64,000 bases of DNA from Wenzhouxiangella sediminis (GCF_003410055.1 NZ_QUZK01000005.1:1-64000), one strand, 5' to 3'; counted from the first letter of the stretch, positions 40,538 through 51,876 are shown. A program made the numbers and translations. The notes: generated by a model from the sequence alone, not told the origin.

Positions 40538-41107
40538 ATGATTCGCGCGCTCTTCTCGCTGGCCTTGCTGCTGCTCGCCCCCGTCCCGGCATTCGGGGCA
40601 AGCGACAGCCTCTGGTGCGGGCAACGCATCGTCAAGGTCGGCGATCCGATCTGGCAGGTCGCTCGCAGGTGTCCCCAACCCTTCTGGCAGGAAACCTACG
40701 ATCAGCCGGCGGCCGTCGACCGTCGGGGCAGGGCGTACGGCCTCGATCGCATCGAGGTCTGGACGATCAATTTCGGTCCCAACCAGTTCATGCGTCGTCT
40801 CGAATTCGTCAACGGGCGGCTTTCGCGGGTTCGCAAGCTCGGCTACGGCGTGGAATACGAGCCCGGAAGCCGGCGATGCGGCCCCTACGAACTGGGCAAG
40901 GCCGGAGAGACGATTGCCGAGGTCTTTGCCCGCTGCGGCCGCCCGGATTACAGCTACGAGATTCCCGCCGAACCGGCCTACGGATACTCGGGGCTGGCGC
41001 GGCATTCCGGCGAGCGCCGTGTCTGGACCTACGATTTCGGGCCTCGCCAGCAGGCCCGGGAGCTGCTTTTCATCGACGGCAGGCTGAGCCGCATTTCGAT
41101 CCCCTGA
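40538..41107 (+). CDS. Exported DUF2845-like protein
   Basis: This 189-residue protein has a signal peptide (MIRALFSLALLLLAPVPAFG). Two copies of a module follow: CGQRIVKVGD at about residue 26 and CGPYELGKAGETIAEVFARCG at about 114-134 (shown in part). Each is followed by a WTINFGPN or WTYDFGPR strand and a FVNGRLSR or FIDGRLSR strand. The internal duplication is clear by eye. The paired cysteines suggest disulfides. DUF2845 has no known function. ATG 40538 was chosen from the signal peptide. Confidence 0.72.
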   Translation: MIRALFSLALLLLAPVPAFGASDSLWCGQRIVKVGDPIWQVARRCPQPFWQETYDQPAAVDRRGRAYGLDRIEVWTINFGPNQFMRRLEFVNGRLSRVRKLGYGVEYEPGSRRCGPYELGKAGETIAEVFARCGRPDYSYEIPAEPAYGYSGLARHSGERRVWTYDFGPRQQARELLFIDGRLSRISIP

Positions 41108-41214
41108 TTCAGGGGCCGGCCGCGCTTTCGACGCAACATGGTCCGCAACACTTTATCCGCCTTGCCGGAAAGCAGTAGAATCTGCGTCCTTCATTGACCC
41201 CTGATGGTGGATTC

Positions 41215-41964
41215 ATGCGCACCAAGCTGATCGCCGGCAACTGGAAAATGCACGGCAGCAAGCCCGAGATTCGCAGCCTGATCGGTGGAATCCTGGCCCG
41301 CCTCGACGCCAATCGGTCCGCCGAGGTCATGGTGCTGCCGCCCTTTCCCTACCTGCCCCTGGTCGACTCCCTGACCGACGCCACGCCGGTAATGCTGGGC
41401 GCACAGGACCTCAGCGCCCATGCCAGCGGCGCCTACACCGGGGAAGTATCGGGCGGGATGCTGGCCGACTGGAACTGCTCGCACGTCCTCGTCGGGCATT
41501 CCGAGCGCCGGTCCCTGCATGCCGAAAGCAGCGAGCTGGTGGCGAAGAAGTTCGTCGCTGCCCAGGACGCCGGTTTGCAGCCCATCCTGTGCGTCGGCGA
41601 GACGCTGGCCGAGCGCGAAGCCGGCCGCACTCGCGAAGTGGTCGGAGCGCAGTTGGCCGCCGCGATCGAAGCCGCCGGCATCCAGGCTTTTTCACGCGCC
41701 GTTCTGGCCTATGAGCCGGTCTGGGCCATCGGAACCGGCCAGACCGCCTCGCCGGATCAGGCCCAGGAAGTTCACGCTGCAATCAGGGCGCAGCTCGCCG
41801 CAGAGGATGCTACAATAGCCGGCCGAGTCAGGATCCTGTACGGCGGCAGCGTCAAACCCGACAACGCCGCTGATCTGTTTGCCTGTGAGGATATCGACGG
41901 CGGCCTGATCGGCGGCGCATCGCTGCAGGCCGAGTCCTTCATGGGAATCTATCAGGCGGCCTGA
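41215..41964 (+). CDS. tpiA: Triosephosphate isomerase
   Basis: TpiA interconverts dihydroxyacetone phosphate and glyceraldehyde 3-phosphate. The 249-residue TIM barrel has the substrate motif GNWKMHG at 8-14, the catalytic histidine in VLVGHSERR and the catalytic glutamate in AYEPVWAIGTG. I chose ATG 41215. TAGAAT at 41176-41181 may be its -10 box. secG follows after 28 bases, the usual gammaproteobacterial order. Confidence 0.96.
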   Translation: MRTKLIAGNWKMHGSKPEIRSLIGGILARLDANRSAEVMVLPPFPYLPLVDSLTDATPVMLGAQDLSAHASGAYTGEVSGGMLADWNCSHVLVGHSERRSLHAESSELVAKKFVAAQDAGLQPILCVGETLAEREAGRTREVVGAQLAAAIEAAGIQAFSRAVLAYEPVWAIGTGQTASPDQAQEVHAAIRAQLAAEDATIAGRVRILYGGSVKPDNAADLFACEDIDGGLIGGASLQAESFMGIYQAA

Positions 41965-41992
41965 ACCCAACAGTTTCGAGAAGAGATTTTAG

Positions 41993-42430
41993 ATGTACAC
42001 GGTTCTGATCGTTTTTCATGTCCTGCTGGCCGCCGCGCTGATTGCCGTGGTGCTGGTCCAACGCGGCCCCGGTGCCACGATGGGCGCCGCTTTCGGTTCC
42101 GGCGCCTCGGGAACCGTCTTCGGTTCGCGCGGGGCGGCGGGCTTCCTGACCAAGCTCACCAGCTGGCTGGGGGTCGCTTTCTTTGCCGTCAGCCTGACCA
42201 TGGCCGTGATGGTCGCGCGCTCGGGCAATATCGGCGCGCAGCAGACCGAAGACGTCGGCCTGATGGGCGAGCAGCCCGCGCCGGCCGCGACCGAGCAGCC
42301 CGTCCAGGGCCAGCAAGGCGCGGGCGAAGCCGCCGACGAGTCCCAGTCGAGCGATGAAGAGTTTCTCGAAGTGCCGGTCGAAGAGGAGACGGCCGACGAC
42401 GAATCACAGGAGCCGCCGAGCGTTGATTGA
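41993..42430 (+). CDS. secG: Protein translocase subunit SecG
   Basis: SecG assists the SecYE channel. The 145-residue protein has two membrane helices (about 1-20 and 52-75) joined by the conserved RGPGATMGAAFGSGAS loop. A long acidic, Gln/Glu-rich tail (about 80-145) follows, which is longer than in E. coli (110 residues). It lies between tpiA and tRNA-Leu, upstream of the nuo operon. Confidence 0.93.
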   Translation: MYTVLIVFHVLLAAALIAVVLVQRGPGATMGAAFGSGASGTVFGSRGAAGFLTKLTSWLGVAFFAVSLTMAVMVARSGNIGAQQTEDVGLMGEQPAPAATEQPVQGQQGAGEAADESQSSDEEFLEVPVEEETADDESQEPPSVD

Positions 42431-42464
42431 CGTCAACGACGGCTGATCCTGGACCATTGACAAT

Positions 42465-42551
42465 GCCGAAGTGGTGGAATTGGTAGACACGCTGTCTTGA
42501 GGGGGCAGTGGCCTAACGGCCGTGCCGGTTCGAGTCCGGCCTTCGGCACCA
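42465..42551 (+). tRNA. tRNA-Leu (anticodon GAG)
   Basis: This is an 87-base class II tRNA. The acceptor arms GCCGAAG (42465-42471) and CTTCGGC (42541-42547) pair perfectly, followed by A and an encoded CCA. The anticodon stem CTGTC/GGCAG holds loop TTGAGGG, giving anticodon GAG. The extra arm is long, as expected for leucine. The T-loop GGTTCGAGTCC is canonical. It reads CUC and CUU codons. The position between secG and nuoA is conserved in related bacteria. Confidence 0.96.
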
Positions 42552-42654
42552 TCTAGCAACGCCTGCGCCCCGCCACCAGGGGCGTAGCGAGTACTGCGAA
42601 GACAATCGCTGCGACGACTTGTCGCGACAATCTACGCACTGGCAGGGTAGACGG
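42552..42654 (+). promoter_or_regulatory. Short spacer before nuoA with palindromes
   Basis: The spacer holds a CGCCCC/GGGGCG stem near 42562 and a perfect 12-base palindrome TTGTCGCGACAA at 42619-42630, 25 bases before the nuoA start. It may include the nuo promoter and an operator, but no good -35/-10 pair is visible. Confidence 0.35.
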
Positions 42655-43011
42655 ATGCTCGCTGACTATTTTTCGATTCTGCTGTTTCTGGGCATGGCCC
42701 TGGGCATGGGTGTGGTCCTGCTGCTTGCCGGCGGCATCCTCGGTCCGCGTCGGCCCTCGAGCGAGAAGCTCTCGCCCTACGAGTGCGGTTTCGAGGCCTT
42801 CGAGGACTCGCGCATGAAGTTCGACGTGCGCTTCTATCTCGTGGCCATCCTCTTCATCATCTTCGATCTGGAAATCGCCTTCCTCTTTCCCTGGGCCGTG
42901 GCGCTCGACGCCGTCGGCGTGACCGGCCTTGTGGCGATGGGCGTGTTCCTGCTGATCCTGGTGATCGGCTTCATCTACGAATGGAAGAAGGGAGCGCTGG
43001 AATGGGAATAA
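42655..43011 (+). CDS. nuoA: NADH-quinone oxidoreductase subunit A
   Basis: NuoA is a small membrane subunit of complex I that contacts the quinone site. The 118-residue protein has three membrane helices. The conserved loop [23 protein letters not shown] (in part SPYECGFE and [10 protein letters not shown]) is present. I chose ATG 42655 after GCAGGGTAG. It overlaps nuoB by ten bases and opens the fourteen-gene nuo operon. Confidence 0.95.
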   Translation: MLADYFSILLFLGMALGMGVVLLLAGGILGPRRPSSEKLSPYECGFEAFEDSRMKFDVRFYLVAILFIIFDLEIAFLFPWAVALDAVGVTGLVAMGVFLLILVIGFIYEWKKGALEWE

Positions 43012-43547
43012 GCGAAATCATGCACAACCCGGTCCCGGAGGGCCAGGTTGACGACATCCTGCGTCCCGGCGGCGACAACCCCCTCCTCGAGAAGGGCTTC
43101 GTCACCACCAGCGCGGACGCCCTGATCAACTGGGCGCGAACCGGGTCGATGTGGCCGGTTACATTCGGTCTGGCCTGTTGCGCGGTGGAAATGATGCACT
43201 CGGCCGCCTCGCGCTACGACCTCGATCGCTTCGGCATGATCTTCCGGCCCAGCCCGCGCCAGTCCGACGTCATGATCGTGGCCGGCACCCTGGTCAACAA
43301 GATGGCGCCGGCGCTCAGAAAGGTCTACGACCAGATGCCAGATCCCAAGTGGGTGATCTCGATGGGTTCGTGCTCCAACGGCGGCGGCTACTATCACTAT
43401 TCCTACGCGGTGACGCGCGGCTGTGACCGCATCGTCCCCGTCGACATCTATGTGCCCGGCTGCCCGCCCACCGCCGAGGCCCTGGTCTACGGTGTGCTGC
43501 AGCTGTACAAGAAGATCCGCCGCACCAATACGATCGCACGCTCATGA
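43002..43547 (+). CDS. nuoB: NADH-quinone oxidoreductase subunit B
   Basis: NuoB holds the terminal N2 iron-sulfur cluster that passes electrons to quinone. The 181-residue protein has the cluster cysteines Cys59-Cys60 (LACCAVEMM), Cys124 (GSCSN) and Cys154 (PGCPPT). The start ATG 43002 lies inside the nuoA end, and its stop overlaps nuoC (ATGA). Confidence 0.96.
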   Translation: MGISEIMHNPVPEGQVDDILRPGGDNPLLEKGFVTTSADALINWARTGSMWPVTFGLACCAVEMMHSAASRYDLDRFGMIFRPSPRQSDVMIVAGTLVNKMAPALRKVYDQMPDPKWVISMGSCSNGGGYYHYSYAVTRGCDRIVPVDIYVPGCPPTAEALVYGVLQLYKKIRRTNTIARS

Positions 43548-44269
43548 CCCAGTTCTCCTCAAGAAACCAGGCGCTGGCGCAATCGCTCAGCGACATCCTG
43601 GGCGAGCGCATCGCCTCGATGACCGAGCATTGCGGGCAGCTGACCGTCGAGATCCCGCGCGATCACTGGCTCGATGCTGCCTGGCTGCTGCGCGATGAGC
43701 CTGAACTCGCCTTCGAGCAGGCGCTCGACCTTTGCGGTGTCGATTACCTCGGCTACGGCGACGACGAGTGGGAGACGGCCGAAGCGACCGGCACCGGTTT
43801 CTCTCGTGCTGCCGACGAACTCGGCCCGGGCCGATTTTCTTGGGCGGAGCGCCCCGAGGCAGGCGAAATCCAGAATCGCTTCGCCGCCGTCGTCCACCTG
43901 TTGTCGCTCAAGCACAATCGGCGCCTTCGCCTCCGCTGCTACGCGCCGGACAACGAGTTTCCCGTCCTGCCCTCGCTGATCGAGGTCTGGAACTCGGTCA
44001 ACTGGTATGAGCGCGAGGCTTTCGACCTCTACGGCATCGTCTTCGAGGGGCATCCCGACCTGCGCCGGATCATGACCGACTATGGATTCATCGGTCATCC
44101 TTTCCGCAAGGACTTCCCGCTGATCGGCAACGTCACCGTCCGCTATGACGAAGACAAGGGCCGCGTGGTCTACGAGCCTGTCGAAATCGAACCGCGTGTG
44201 ACGGTCGCACGCGTCGTGCGCCGCGACAGCCGCTACGTCGACGAAAAGCTGGAAGGAACCGGCTCATGA
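43544..44269 (+). CDS. nuoC: NADH-quinone oxidoreductase subunit C
   Basis: NuoC is a peripheral-arm subunit near the quinone site. The 241-residue protein has the family signature [24 protein letters not shown] (in part [11 protein letters not shown] and [14 protein letters not shown]). It is separate from nuoD, unlike the fused form in E. coli. It overlaps nuoB and nuoD by four bases each. Confidence 0.95.
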   Translation: MTQFSSRNQALAQSLSDILGERIASMTEHCGQLTVEIPRDHWLDAAWLLRDEPELAFEQALDLCGVDYLGYGDDEWETAEATGTGFSRAADELGPGRFSWAERPEAGEIQNRFAAVVHLLSLKHNRRLRLRCYAPDNEFPVLPSLIEVWNSVNWYEREAFDLYGIVFEGHPDLRRIMTDYGFIGHPFRKDFPLIGNVTVRYDEDKGRVVYEPVEIEPRVTVARVVRRDSRYVDEKLEGTGS

Positions 44270-45519
44270 GCGAGATTCGCAACTTCACCATGAACTTCGG
44301 GCCGCAGCACCCTGCCGCGCACGGCGTGTTGCGACTCATCCTCGAGCTCGACGGCGAGACCGTCGTGCGCGCCGACCCGCACGTCGGCCTGCTGCACCGC
44401 GCCACCGAAAAGCTGGCCGAATCCAAGCCGTTCAACCACTCGATCGGCTACATGGATCGCCTCGACTACGTCTCGATGATGTGCAACGAGCACGCCTACG
44501 TCATGGCCATCGAGAAGCTGCTGAATATCGAAGCGCCGGAGCGGGCCCTGTGGATCCGCACCATGTTCGACGAGATCACCCGCATCCTGAACCATCTCAT
44601 GTGGATCGGTTCGAACGCGCTCGATCTCGGCGCCATGGCGGTCTTTCTCTACGCCTTCCGCGAACGAGAAAACCTGATGGACGTCTACGAGACGGTCTCG
44701 GGTACGCGCATGCACGCCACCTACTATCGGCCCGGCGGCGTCTATCGCGACCTGCCCGAAGAGATGCCCAGGGTGGCCGAGTCGCGCTGGCGCAAGGGTA
44801 AGGATCTTGAGCGCATGAACGAGTGGCGCCAGGGATCGCTGCTCGATTTCATCGAGGCTTTCACCGACGACTTCTTCGACCGCGTCGACGACTACGAAAC
44901 CCTGCTGACCGACAACCGCATCTGGAAGCAGCGTACCGTCGGCATCGGTGCGGTCAGTCCGGACCGGGCCCTGCAGTTGGGCTTCACCGGCCCGATGCTG
45001 CGCGGCAGCGGCGTCGAGTGGGATCTGCGCAAGAAGCAGCCCTACGCCAAGTACCGCGAGGTCGATTTCGACATTCCGGTGGGCAGCAACGGCGACTGCT
45101 ACGACCGCTACCTGGTGCGCGTCGAGGAGATGCGTCAGTCGGCGAAGATCATCAAGCAGTGCATCGCCTGGCTGCGCGAGAATCCGGGCCAGGTCATCGT
45201 GCGCAACTTCAAGGTGGCCCCGCCCAAGCGCGAAGAGATGAAAGACGACATGGAAGCGCTCATTCATCACTTCAAGCTGTTCACCGAGGGTTACTGCGTG
45301 CCCGAGGGCGAAACCTATGCCTCGGTCGAAGCGCCCAAGGGTGAGTTCGGCTGCTACATGATTTCCGACGGCGCCAACAAGCCCTTCCGCGTGCACCTGC
45401 GCGCGCCGGGCTACGCGCACCTGTCGTCTATGAACGAGATGGCCAAGGGTCATATGCTGGCCGACATCGCGGCACTGATCGCGACTCAAGACATCGTGTT
45501 TGGAGAAATCGACCGATGA
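44266..45519 (+). CDS. nuoD: NADH-quinone oxidoreductase subunit D
   Basis: NuoD forms much of the quinone-binding pocket together with NuoB. The 417-residue protein starts [20 protein letters not shown] and ends in the family pattern DIVFGEIDR. The HPAAHG loop lines the quinone channel. It overlaps nuoC and nuoE by four bases each. Confidence 0.96.
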   Translation: MSEIRNFTMNFGPQHPAAHGVLRLILELDGETVVRADPHVGLLHRATEKLAESKPFNHSIGYMDRLDYVSMMCNEHAYVMAIEKLLNIEAPERALWIRTMFDEITRILNHLMWIGSNALDLGAMAVFLYAFRERENLMDVYETVSGTRMHATYYRPGGVYRDLPEEMPRVAESRWRKGKDLERMNEWRQGSLLDFIEAFTDDFFDRVDDYETLLTDNRIWKQRTVGIGAVSPDRALQLGFTGPMLRGSGVEWDLRKKQPYAKYREVDFDIPVGSNGDCYDRYLVRVEEMRQSAKIIKQCIAWLRENPGQVIVRNFKVAPPKREEMKDDMEALIHHFKLFTEGYCVPEGETYASVEAPKGEFGCYMISDGANKPFRVHLRAPGYAHLSSMNEMAKGHMLADIAALIATQDIVFGEIDR

Positions 45520-46043
45520 CCGACAAAGCTACCGTCAGTGCCGTGGCCGGCAAGGCCGAACTGCTCAGCGAGGACACGCGCCGCGAGATCGACCACTGGC
45601 GCGCCAAGTTTCCCGATGGCGTCGAGGGCCGTCGCTCGGCCATCATTCAGGCGCTGGTCGCCGCCCAGCACCAGAACGGTGGCTGGGTCAGCGTCGACTT
45701 CATGGACGCGGTGGCCGACTATCTCGACGTGCCGCCCGTCTGGGTCTACGAAGTAGCCACCTTTTATTCAATGATCGAGACCGAGCCGGTCGGTCGCCAC
45801 TCGATTTCGATCTGCACCAACATCTCGTGCATGCTCTGCGGCTCGGACAAGATCGTCGAGCACGTCGAGAACAAGCTGGGAACGCGTATCGGAGAAACCA
45901 CGCCCGACGGGCGCATCTTCCTCAAGCGCGAGGAAGAGTGTCTGGCCGCCTGCGTCGGCGCACCGATGATGATCGTCGACGGCCACTACCACGAGAACCT
46001 CACGCCCGAGAAGGTCGACGAGATTCTCGACGGGCTGGAGTGA
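45516..46043 (+). CDS. nuoE: NADH-quinone oxidoreductase subunit E
   Basis: NuoE carries a [2Fe-2S] cluster in the NADH-oxidising module. The 175-residue thioredoxin-like protein has the cluster cysteines in [11 protein letters not shown] and in [11 protein letters not shown]. It overlaps nuoD by four bases (ATGA), and nuoF begins six bases downstream. Confidence 0.95.
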   Translation: MTDKATVSAVAGKAELLSEDTRREIDHWRAKFPDGVEGRRSAIIQALVAAQHQNGGWVSVDFMDAVADYLDVPPVWVYEVATFYSMIETEPVGRHSISICTNISCMLCGSDKIVEHVENKLGTRIGETTPDGRIFLKREEECLAACVGAPMMIVDGHYHENLTPEKVDEILDGLE

Positions 46044-46049
46044 TTGACC

Positions 46050-47345
46050 ATGGCTGAGCACAACATCTGCTTTACGCACCTCGACGAGGACAACTGCTGG
46101 ACGCTTGAGGCTTACCGCAAGCACGGCGGCTGGCAGGCCTGGGAAAAGATCCTCAAGGACAAGACGCCCCAGGAAGACGTCATCGAGACGGTCAAGAAAT
46201 CGGCCCTGCGCGGTCGCGGCGGCGCCGGCTTTCCGACCGGATTGAAGTGGTCGTTCATGCCGCGCTCCGCACCGGGGCAGAAGTACCTGGTGTGCAACTC
46301 CGACGAATCCGAGCCGGGCACCTGCCACGACCGCGACATCCTGCGCTACAACCCCCATGCGCTGCTCGAGGGCATGGCGATCGCAGCGTACTCGATGGGT
46401 GCGACGGTCGCCTACAACTACCTGCGCGGCGAGTTCCACCACGAGCCTTTCGAACGGGTGGAAGCTGCCCTGAAGGAAGCCTACGAAGCCGGCTACCTGG
46501 GTAAGGACATCCAGGGCTCCGGCATCGACATGGATATTCACAACCTGCTCGGCGCCGGCGCCTACATCTGCGGTGAAGAGACCGCCCTGATGGAGTCGGT
46601 CGAAGGCAAGAAGGGCCAGCCGCGCTTCAAGCCGCCGTTTCCGGCGAACTTCGGCGTCTACGGCCGGCCGACGACGATCAACAACACCGAAACGCTCGCT
46701 TCGGTTCCGGCGATCATGCGCAACGGCGGGGAGTGGTTCCTGGAACTGGGCAAGCCCAACAACGGCGGTTCCAAGATCTTTTCGGTCTCCGGCCACGTCA
46801 ACAAGCCCGGCAACTACGAAGTGCCGCTGGGGACGCCGTTCTCGGAGTTGCTGGAGATGGCCGGCGGCATGCGCAACGGCCACAAGATCAAGGGCGTGAT
46901 CCCGGGCGGGTCCTCCATGCCCGTACTGCCCGGCGACGTCATGATGGACCTCACCATGGACTACGACGCGATCCAGAAGGCCGGCTCCGGCCTGGGGTCG
47001 GGCGCGGTGATCGTCATGGACGAAACCACCGACATGGTCGCGGCCTGCAAGCGCATCGCCCGTTTCTACTACGCCGAATCCTGCGGCCAGTGCACGCCGT
47101 GCCGCGAAGGCACCGGCTGGATGCACCGCATGCTGCACCGGATCATGGTCGGTCAGGGCAGCATGGAAGACATCGACACCCTGGCCTCGGTGACGACCCA
47201 GATCGAAGGACACACCATCTGCGCCTTCGGCGAAGCCGCCGCCTGGCCGGTGCAGGGCTTCCTCAAGCACTTCCGCGAGGAGTTCGAGTACTACGTCGAG
47301 CACGGCCGTTCGATGGTTGCCGACAAAGTCGGCGAAGCCGCATGA
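46050..47345 (+). CDS. nuoF: NADH-quinone oxidoreductase subunit F
   Basis: NuoF binds NADH, FMN and a [4Fe-4S] cluster. The 431-residue protein has the NADH/FMN motif [17 protein letters not shown]-site [13 protein letters not shown] and the cluster motif [11 protein letters not shown] chose ATG 46050; a TTG at 46044 directly after the nuoE stop is less likely. The gap to nuoG is 42 bases and carries degenerate 7-mers. Confidence 0.95.
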   Translation: MAEHNICFTHLDEDNCWTLEAYRKHGGWQAWEKILKDKTPQEDVIETVKKSALRGRGGAGFPTGLKWSFMPRSAPGQKYLVCNSDESEPGTCHDRDILRYNPHALLEGMAIAAYSMGATVAYNYLRGEFHHEPFERVEAALKEAYEAGYLGKDIQGSGIDMDIHNLLGAGAYICGEETALMESVEGKKGQPRFKPPFPANFGVYGRPTTINNTETLASVPAIMRNGGEWFLELGKPNNGGSKIFSVSGHVNKPGNYEVPLGTPFSELLEMAGGMRNGHKIKGVIPGGSSMPVLPGDVMMDLTMDYDAIQKAGSGLGSGAVIVMDETTDMVAACKRIARFYYAESCGQCTPCREGTGWMHRMLHRIMVGQGSMEDIDTLASVTTQIEGHTICAFGEAAAWPVQGFLKHFREEFEYYVEHGRSMVADKVGEAA

Positions 47346-47356
47346 CGGCAGCGATG

Positions 47357-47384
47357 CTGACCCCTGAATCCTGACCCCTAACTG
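47357..47384. repeat. Degenerate heptamer run between nuoF and nuoG
   Basis: Four 7-base units, CTGACCC, CTGAATC, CTGACCC and CTAACTG, fill most of the 42-base gap. They resemble the CCTGAAA units found elsewhere in the window but have no inverted partner arm here. A related CTGACCC-like stretch (TGACCCCTGATGG) lies just before tpiA. Confidence 0.6.
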
Positions 47385-47387
47385 ATC

Positions 47388-49751
47388 ATGGCAACAGCAC
47401 AAGACAACCAGACCGACACCGTCACGATCGAAGTCGACGGCCAGGAACTGACCGCCCGCAAGGGCGAGATGATCATCCAGGTCACCGACCGGGCCGGGAT
47501 CGACATTCCGCGTTTCTGCTATCACAGCAAGCTGTCGATCGCGGCCAACTGCCGCATGTGCCTCGTCGACGTCGAGAAAGCGCCCAAGCCCCTGCCGGCC
47601 TGTGCCACGCCTGTGGCCGACGGCATGAAGGTGTTCACCGAATCGCGCCGGACCGTCGACGCGCAGCGCGGGGTGATGGAATTTCTGCTCATCAATCACC
47701 CGCTGGACTGCCCGATCTGCGACCAGGGCGGTGAATGCGAGCTGCAGGACCTGGCCATGGGCTACGGTCGCTCGGTCTCGCGTTTCACCGAGCGCAAGCG
47801 CGTCGTTCGCGACAAGAACGTCGGCCCGCTGATCGAGACCGACATGACGCGCTGCATTCATTGCACGCGCTGCGTGCGCTTCCTCGAGGAGATCGCCGGC
47901 ACCTGCGAACTCGGCGGCATGAGCCGCGGCGAGCACATGGAGATCGGCACCTTCGTCGAGCGCAACATCAACTCCGAACTCTCGGGCAATGTCATCGACC
48001 TTTGCCCGGTCGGTGCGCTGACCAACAAGCCCTTCCGCCACACCGCACGGCCTTGGGAGATGCGCGCCCGCAAGTATGTCGGCACGCACGACTGCCTGGG
48101 CTCGCACCTTCACTACCACACGCGTGGCCCGAAGATCATGCGTGCCGTCCCGCGCGACAACGAAGCCGTCAACGAATGCTGGCTTTCCGATCGCGACCGC
48201 TACAGCCACTTCGGCCTGCGCTCCGAAGATCGTCTGACCAGCCCGCAGGTCAAAGTCGACGGCCAGTGGCGCGAGGCAAGCTGGTCGGACGCGCTTGACG
48301 CGGCGGCCCGTGCGCTCAAGGGCGCCGTGGAAACGCACGGCGGCAGCGAGCTGGGCGTGCTGGTCTCGCCGCGCGCGACCACCGAGGAGCATTACCTGGC
48401 CGCGGCAATGGCGCGATCGCTCGGCAGCGAGAACGTGGATCACCGCCTGCGCCTGCTCGATTTCACGCATCCGCAGGCCGGCCGCGCGCACCTCGACGTG
48501 CCCACGGCCAAGATCGCCGAATCCGACGCCATCCTCCTGGTCGGCAGCAACATCCGCCACGAACAGCCGATCCTCGGCCATCGCGTTCGCACCGCCTGGC
48601 GTCAGGGCGGCGCGAAGATCGCCGACATCAACAGCGTGGCCTGGGACTTCCACTTCGACCTGGCCGAGCGCATGATCGTGCCGCCGCAGGCGATGGTCGA
48701 CACCTTTGCCCGCGTGGCCAAGGCCGCAGCCGATCTCACCGGCGCCGCCCTGCCCGAAGGCAAGCTGGGCGAATACATCGCCGCGCGCCAGCCCGAACAC
48801 GAAGCCAAGCAGGTGGCCGGCATGCTCAAGGACGCCGCCTCCGGCGTGCTGCTGCTCGGCGACCAGGCGCTCAATCATCCCGAAGCCGGATGGCTGCGCC
48901 GCCTGGCCGAGTGGCTGGCCGAAGCCCTGGAGGTCGCCCTGGTGGTTCTGCCCGGGCCGGCCAACAGCGCCGGCGCCTGGACGGCGGGCAGCGTGCCCGG
49001 CCGGGGCGGACTCAATGCCCGCAGCATGATTTCGAAAGGGCGCCAGGCCTACCTGCTGTGGGACATCGAACCGGACTTCGACCTGGCCGACCCGGCCGCG
49101 GCGCGCCGCGCGCTCGAGGGCGCCGCTTCGGTCGTTGCCGCCACGACCTTCGACAACGCCGTACTGCGCGAAACCGCTGACGTCCTGCTGCCGCTGTCGC
49201 CGGCGCCGGAAGTCGACGGCACCTGGATCAATGCCGATGGCCACCGGGACACGCTCCAGGCCGTCGGGCGTGCACCGGAACAGTCGCGGGCGGGCTGGAA
49301 AATTCTGCGCAAGCTCGGTGAACTGGCCGGCGCGGAAGGCTTCGATTTCGCCACCCTCGACGCCGTGACCCGGCAGGCCCTGGAAAACGACAGCGCCGAG
49401 GCAGCCCACGACGAAGCGGCCGCGCCCTTCGTCGCCGAGGGCGATACGCTGTGGCGCACCGGCGAGGTGCCGATCTATTCCGGCGACAACATCCTCAGAC
49501 GGGCCCCGGCACTGCAGCAGACCACGCATGCCGCTGCCACCGTCTGCGCCGTCCATCCGACCACCGCGCGGCGCCATGGCCTGGAAGACGCCGAGCGCGT
49601 GCGCGTGCGGCAGGGCGAGGCCAGCGCCGAGCTCGACCTGGTGCTCGACGAACGTGTCGCGCCGGGTGCGGTCGGCCTGCCCGTGGCGACCTGCCCGGTC
49701 TCGACCCTGGGTGCCGGCGGCGGCGAGATCAGCCTGGAGGCGCTGTCATGA
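47388..49751 (+). CDS. nuoG: NADH-quinone oxidoreductase subunit G
   Basis: NuoG carries several iron-sulfur clusters in the electron wire. The 787-residue protein has an N-terminal [2Fe-2S] ferredoxin domain ([17 protein letters not shown]). It then has the His/Cys-ligated cluster region [18 protein letters not shown] and the [14 protein letters not shown] motif, followed by a molybdopterin-oxidoreductase-like domain that is inactive in complex I. The ATG at 47388 follows the degenerate heptamer run without a clear ribosome-binding site. It overlaps nuoH (ATGA). Confidence 0.95.
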   Translation: MATAQDNQTDTVTIEVDGQELTARKGEMIIQVTDRAGIDIPRFCYHSKLSIAANCRMCLVDVEKAPKPLPACATPVADGMKVFTESRRTVDAQRGVMEFLLINHPLDCPICDQGGECELQDLAMGYGRSVSRFTERKRVVRDKNVGPLIETDMTRCIHCTRCVRFLEEIAGTCELGGMSRGEHMEIGTFVERNINSELSGNVIDLCPVGALTNKPFRHTARPWEMRARKYVGTHDCLGSHLHYHTRGPKIMRAVPRDNEAVNECWLSDRDRYSHFGLRSEDRLTSPQVKVDGQWREASWSDALDAAARALKGAVETHGGSELGVLVSPRATTEEHYLAAAMARSLGSENVDHRLRLLDFTHPQAGRAHLDVPTAKIAESDAILLVGSNIRHEQPILGHRVRTAWRQGGAKIADINSVAWDFHFDLAERMIVPPQAMVDTFARVAKAAADLTGAALPEGKLGEYIAARQPEHEAKQVAGMLKDAASGVLLLGDQALNHPEAGWLRRLAEWLAEALEVALVVLPGPANSAGAWTAGSVPGRGGLNARSMISKGRQAYLLWDIEPDFDLADPAAARRALEGAASVVAATTFDNAVLRETADVLLPLSPAPEVDGTWINADGHRDTLQAVGRAPEQSRAGWKILRKLGELAGAEGFDFATLDAVTRQALENDSAEAAHDEAAAPFVAEGDTLWRTGEVPIYSGDNILRRAPALQQTTHAAATVCAVHPTTARRHGLEDAERVRVRQGEASAELDLVLDERVAPGAVGLPVATCPVSTLGAGGGEISLEALS

Positions 49752-50767
49752 TGGATCAGCTCCTGACCCTGCTGTGGACCATGGCCAAGATCCTGATGAT
49801 CATCCTGCCGGTGACCATCGGCGTGGCCTACTACACCTATTTCGAGCGCAAGGTGCTGGGCTACATGCATGCGCGTCGCGGTCCCAACCGGATCGGGCCG
49901 CTGGGCCTGCTGCAGCCCTTCGCCGACGTGTTCAAGATGTTGTTCAAGGAACTGATCGTTCCCACGAACGCCAGCAAGTTCCTGTTCCTTCTGGCACCGC
50001 TGCTTTCCCTCGGGCCGGCGCTGGCGGCCTGGGCGGTCGTGCCCTTCGACGACTGGCTGGTGCTGGCCGACATCGACGCCGGCCTGCTGATGATCCTGGC
50101 CCTGACGTCGATGGGCGTCTACGGCATCCTGCTCGGCGGCTGGGCCTCGAACTCCAAGTACGCCCTGCTGGGCGGCCTGCGCGCGGCCGCGCAGACGGTG
50201 TCGTACGAAATCGCCATGGGCTTCGCCCTGGTCGGCGTGATCGTGCTGGCCGGGACGCTCAACCTCACCGCCATCGTCGAGGCGCAGTCGGGCAACATCT
50301 TCACCTGGTACTGGCTGCCGCTGCTGCCGCTGTTCGTGATCTATTTCGTCTCCGGCGTGGCCGAAACAAATCGCGCACCGTTCGACGTGGCCGAAGGCGA
50401 GTCCGAGATCGTGGCCGGTTTCCACGTCGAGTATTCCGGCGCCGGCTTCGCTGTGTTCTTCCTGGCCGAGTACGCCAACATGATTCTGATCTCGGCGCTG
50501 GCCTCGCTGCTGTTCATGGGCGGCTGGCTGTCGCCTTTTGCGGGCATTCCGGTCCTCGGCGATACGATCCTGGGCGAGGGCGGGGTGCACTGGTTCCTGC
50601 TCAAGACCGTCGTTTTCTGTTTCCTGTTCCTGTGGTTCCGCGCCACCTTCCCGCGCTATCGCTATGACCAGATCATGCGCCTGGGCTGGAAGGTCTTCAT
50701 CCCGATCACCATCGTGTGGATCATGGTCGCCGGCGTGTTCCGCGTGATGGGCTGGTTCGGAGGCTGA
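49748..50767 (+). CDS. nuoH: NADH-quinone oxidoreductase subunit H
   Basis: NuoH is the membrane subunit at the quinone cavity that couples electron transfer to proton pumping. The 339-residue protein has about eight helices. It carries the conserved [20 protein letters not shown] segment (in part [18 protein letters not shown]) and [20 protein letters not shown] (in part [17 protein letters not shown]). ATG 49748 overlaps the nuoG stop. Confidence 0.96.
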   Translation: MMDQLLTLLWTMAKILMIILPVTIGVAYYTYFERKVLGYMHARRGPNRIGPLGLLQPFADVFKMLFKELIVPTNASKFLFLLAPLLSLGPALAAWAVVPFDDWLVLADIDAGLLMILALTSMGVYGILLGGWASNSKYALLGGLRAAAQTVSYEIAMGFALVGVIVLAGTLNLTAIVEAQSGNIFTWYWLPLLPLFVIYFVSGVAETNRAPFDVAEGESEIVAGFHVEYSGAGFAVFFLAEYANMILISALASLLFMGGWLSPFAGIPVLGDTILGEGGVHWFLLKTVVFCFLFLWFRATFPRYRYDQIMRLGWKVFIPITIVWIMVAGVFRVMGWFGG

Positions 50768-50771
50768 TCTT

Positions 50772-51260
50772 ATGCAATCGATAACCAGATATCTTCGTTC
50801 GCTGATGCTGCTGGAACTGTTCCGCGGCATGGCGGTGACCTGGCGTTTCGGCGTGGCCCCGAAGGCGACGCTGAACTACCCCGAGGAGAAGACGCCCAAG
50901 TCGCCGCGCTACCGCGGCCTGCACGCCCTGCGTCGCTACCCCAACGGCGAGGAACGCTGCATTGCCTGCAAACTGTGCGAAGCCGTTTGCCCGGCGCTGG
51001 CGATCACCATCGAATCGCACAACCGCGAAGACAATACGCGGCGCACGACCCGATACGACATCGACCTGTTCAAGTGCATCTACTGCGGTTTCTGCGAAGA
51101 GTCCTGCCCGGTCGACTCCATCGTGCTCACCGACATCGGCGAGTACCACATGGAGAATAAATCCGAGAAGGTCGTTGACAAGCAGCAGCTGCTGGCCATC
51201 GGCGACCGGTTCGAAGAAAGCATTGCCGCCAATCGCGCGCAAGACGCTCGCTACCGCTAA
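50772..51260 (+). CDS. nuoI: NADH-quinone oxidoreductase subunit I
   Basis: NuoI holds two [4Fe-4S] clusters between NuoG and NuoB. The 162-residue ferredoxin-like protein has the two cysteine sets Cys63/66/69/73 ([12 protein letters not shown]) and Cys102/105/108/112 ([12 protein letters not shown]). It is four bases after nuoH. Confidence 0.96.
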   Translation: MQSITRYLRSLMLLELFRGMAVTWRFGVAPKATLNYPEEKTPKSPRYRGLHALRRYPNGEERCIACKLCEAVCPALAITIESHNREDNTRRTTRYDIDLFKCIYCGFCEESCPVDSIVLTDIGEYHMENKSEKVVDKQQLLAIGDRFEESIAANRAQDARYR

Positions 51261-51273
51261 GGGTCTGACTGGT

Positions 51274-51876
51274 ATGCCAATCATCGAAATCGTCTTCTAC
51301 CTGTTCAGCACCGTGCTCGTGCTCTCTGCCCTGAGCGTGATCACGGTGGGCAACCCGATTCACGCGGTGCTGTTCCTGATCCTCAGCTTCTTTTCGGCCG
51401 CCTGCATCTGGATCCTGCTGCAGGCCGAGTTTCTCGCCATCACGCTAGTGCTCGTCTACGTGGGCGCGGTCATGGTGCTGTTCCTTTTCGTGGTCATGAT
51501 GCTCGACGTCAACGTCACCTCGGTGAAGGAGGGCTTCGCCCGCTACCTGCCGGCCGGCGTGCTTGTCGCGCTCGCCATGGCAGTTCAGCTGTTCCTGGTG
51601 ATCTGGACGCGCGGCATGGAAACGGTGCCGCTGCCGGCGGCCGAAGAGGAAGGCTACAGCCATACCAGCATGATCGGCGAGCTGCTCTACACCGAATACC
51701 TTTACGCCTTCGAGATTGCGGCCGTGCTGTTGCTGGTCGCGATCATCGCGGCCATTTCACTCACCCATCGCCGCCGGCCGGAAACCAAGTACCAGGACCC
51801 GAGCCGTCAGGTTCGCGTCAAGCGCGACGAGCGGCTGCGGGTCATCAAGATGAAAAGCGAAGGGGAGGACGCCTGA
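51274..51876 (+). CDS. nuoJ: NADH-quinone oxidoreductase subunit J
   Basis: NuoJ is a small polytopic subunit next to NuoA and NuoK. The 200-residue protein has five helices. The conserved segment [20 protein letters not shown] (in part [18 protein letters not shown]) contains the membrane glycine bend. A charged tail follows. I chose ATG 51274. The stop and the nuoK start share one base (TGATG). Confidence 0.94.
   Translation: MPIIEIVFYLFSTVLVLSALSVITVGNPIHAVLFLILSFFSAACIWILLQAEFLAITLVLVYVGAVMVLFLFVVMMLDVNVTSVKEGFARYLPAGVLVALAMAVQLFLVIWTRGMETVPLPAAEEEGYSHTSMIGELLYTEYLYAFEIAAVLLLVAIIAAISLTHRRRPETKYQDPSRQVRVKRDERLRVIKMKSEGEDA

Noticed and set aside
45768-49577. A 1269-codon open frame on the minus strand across nuoE-nuoG
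   Set aside because: It is an antisense shadow of GC-rich coding DNA. The plus-strand nuo genes have family motifs and overlaps, while this frame has none and only low-complexity His/Gly/Arg-rich sequence.
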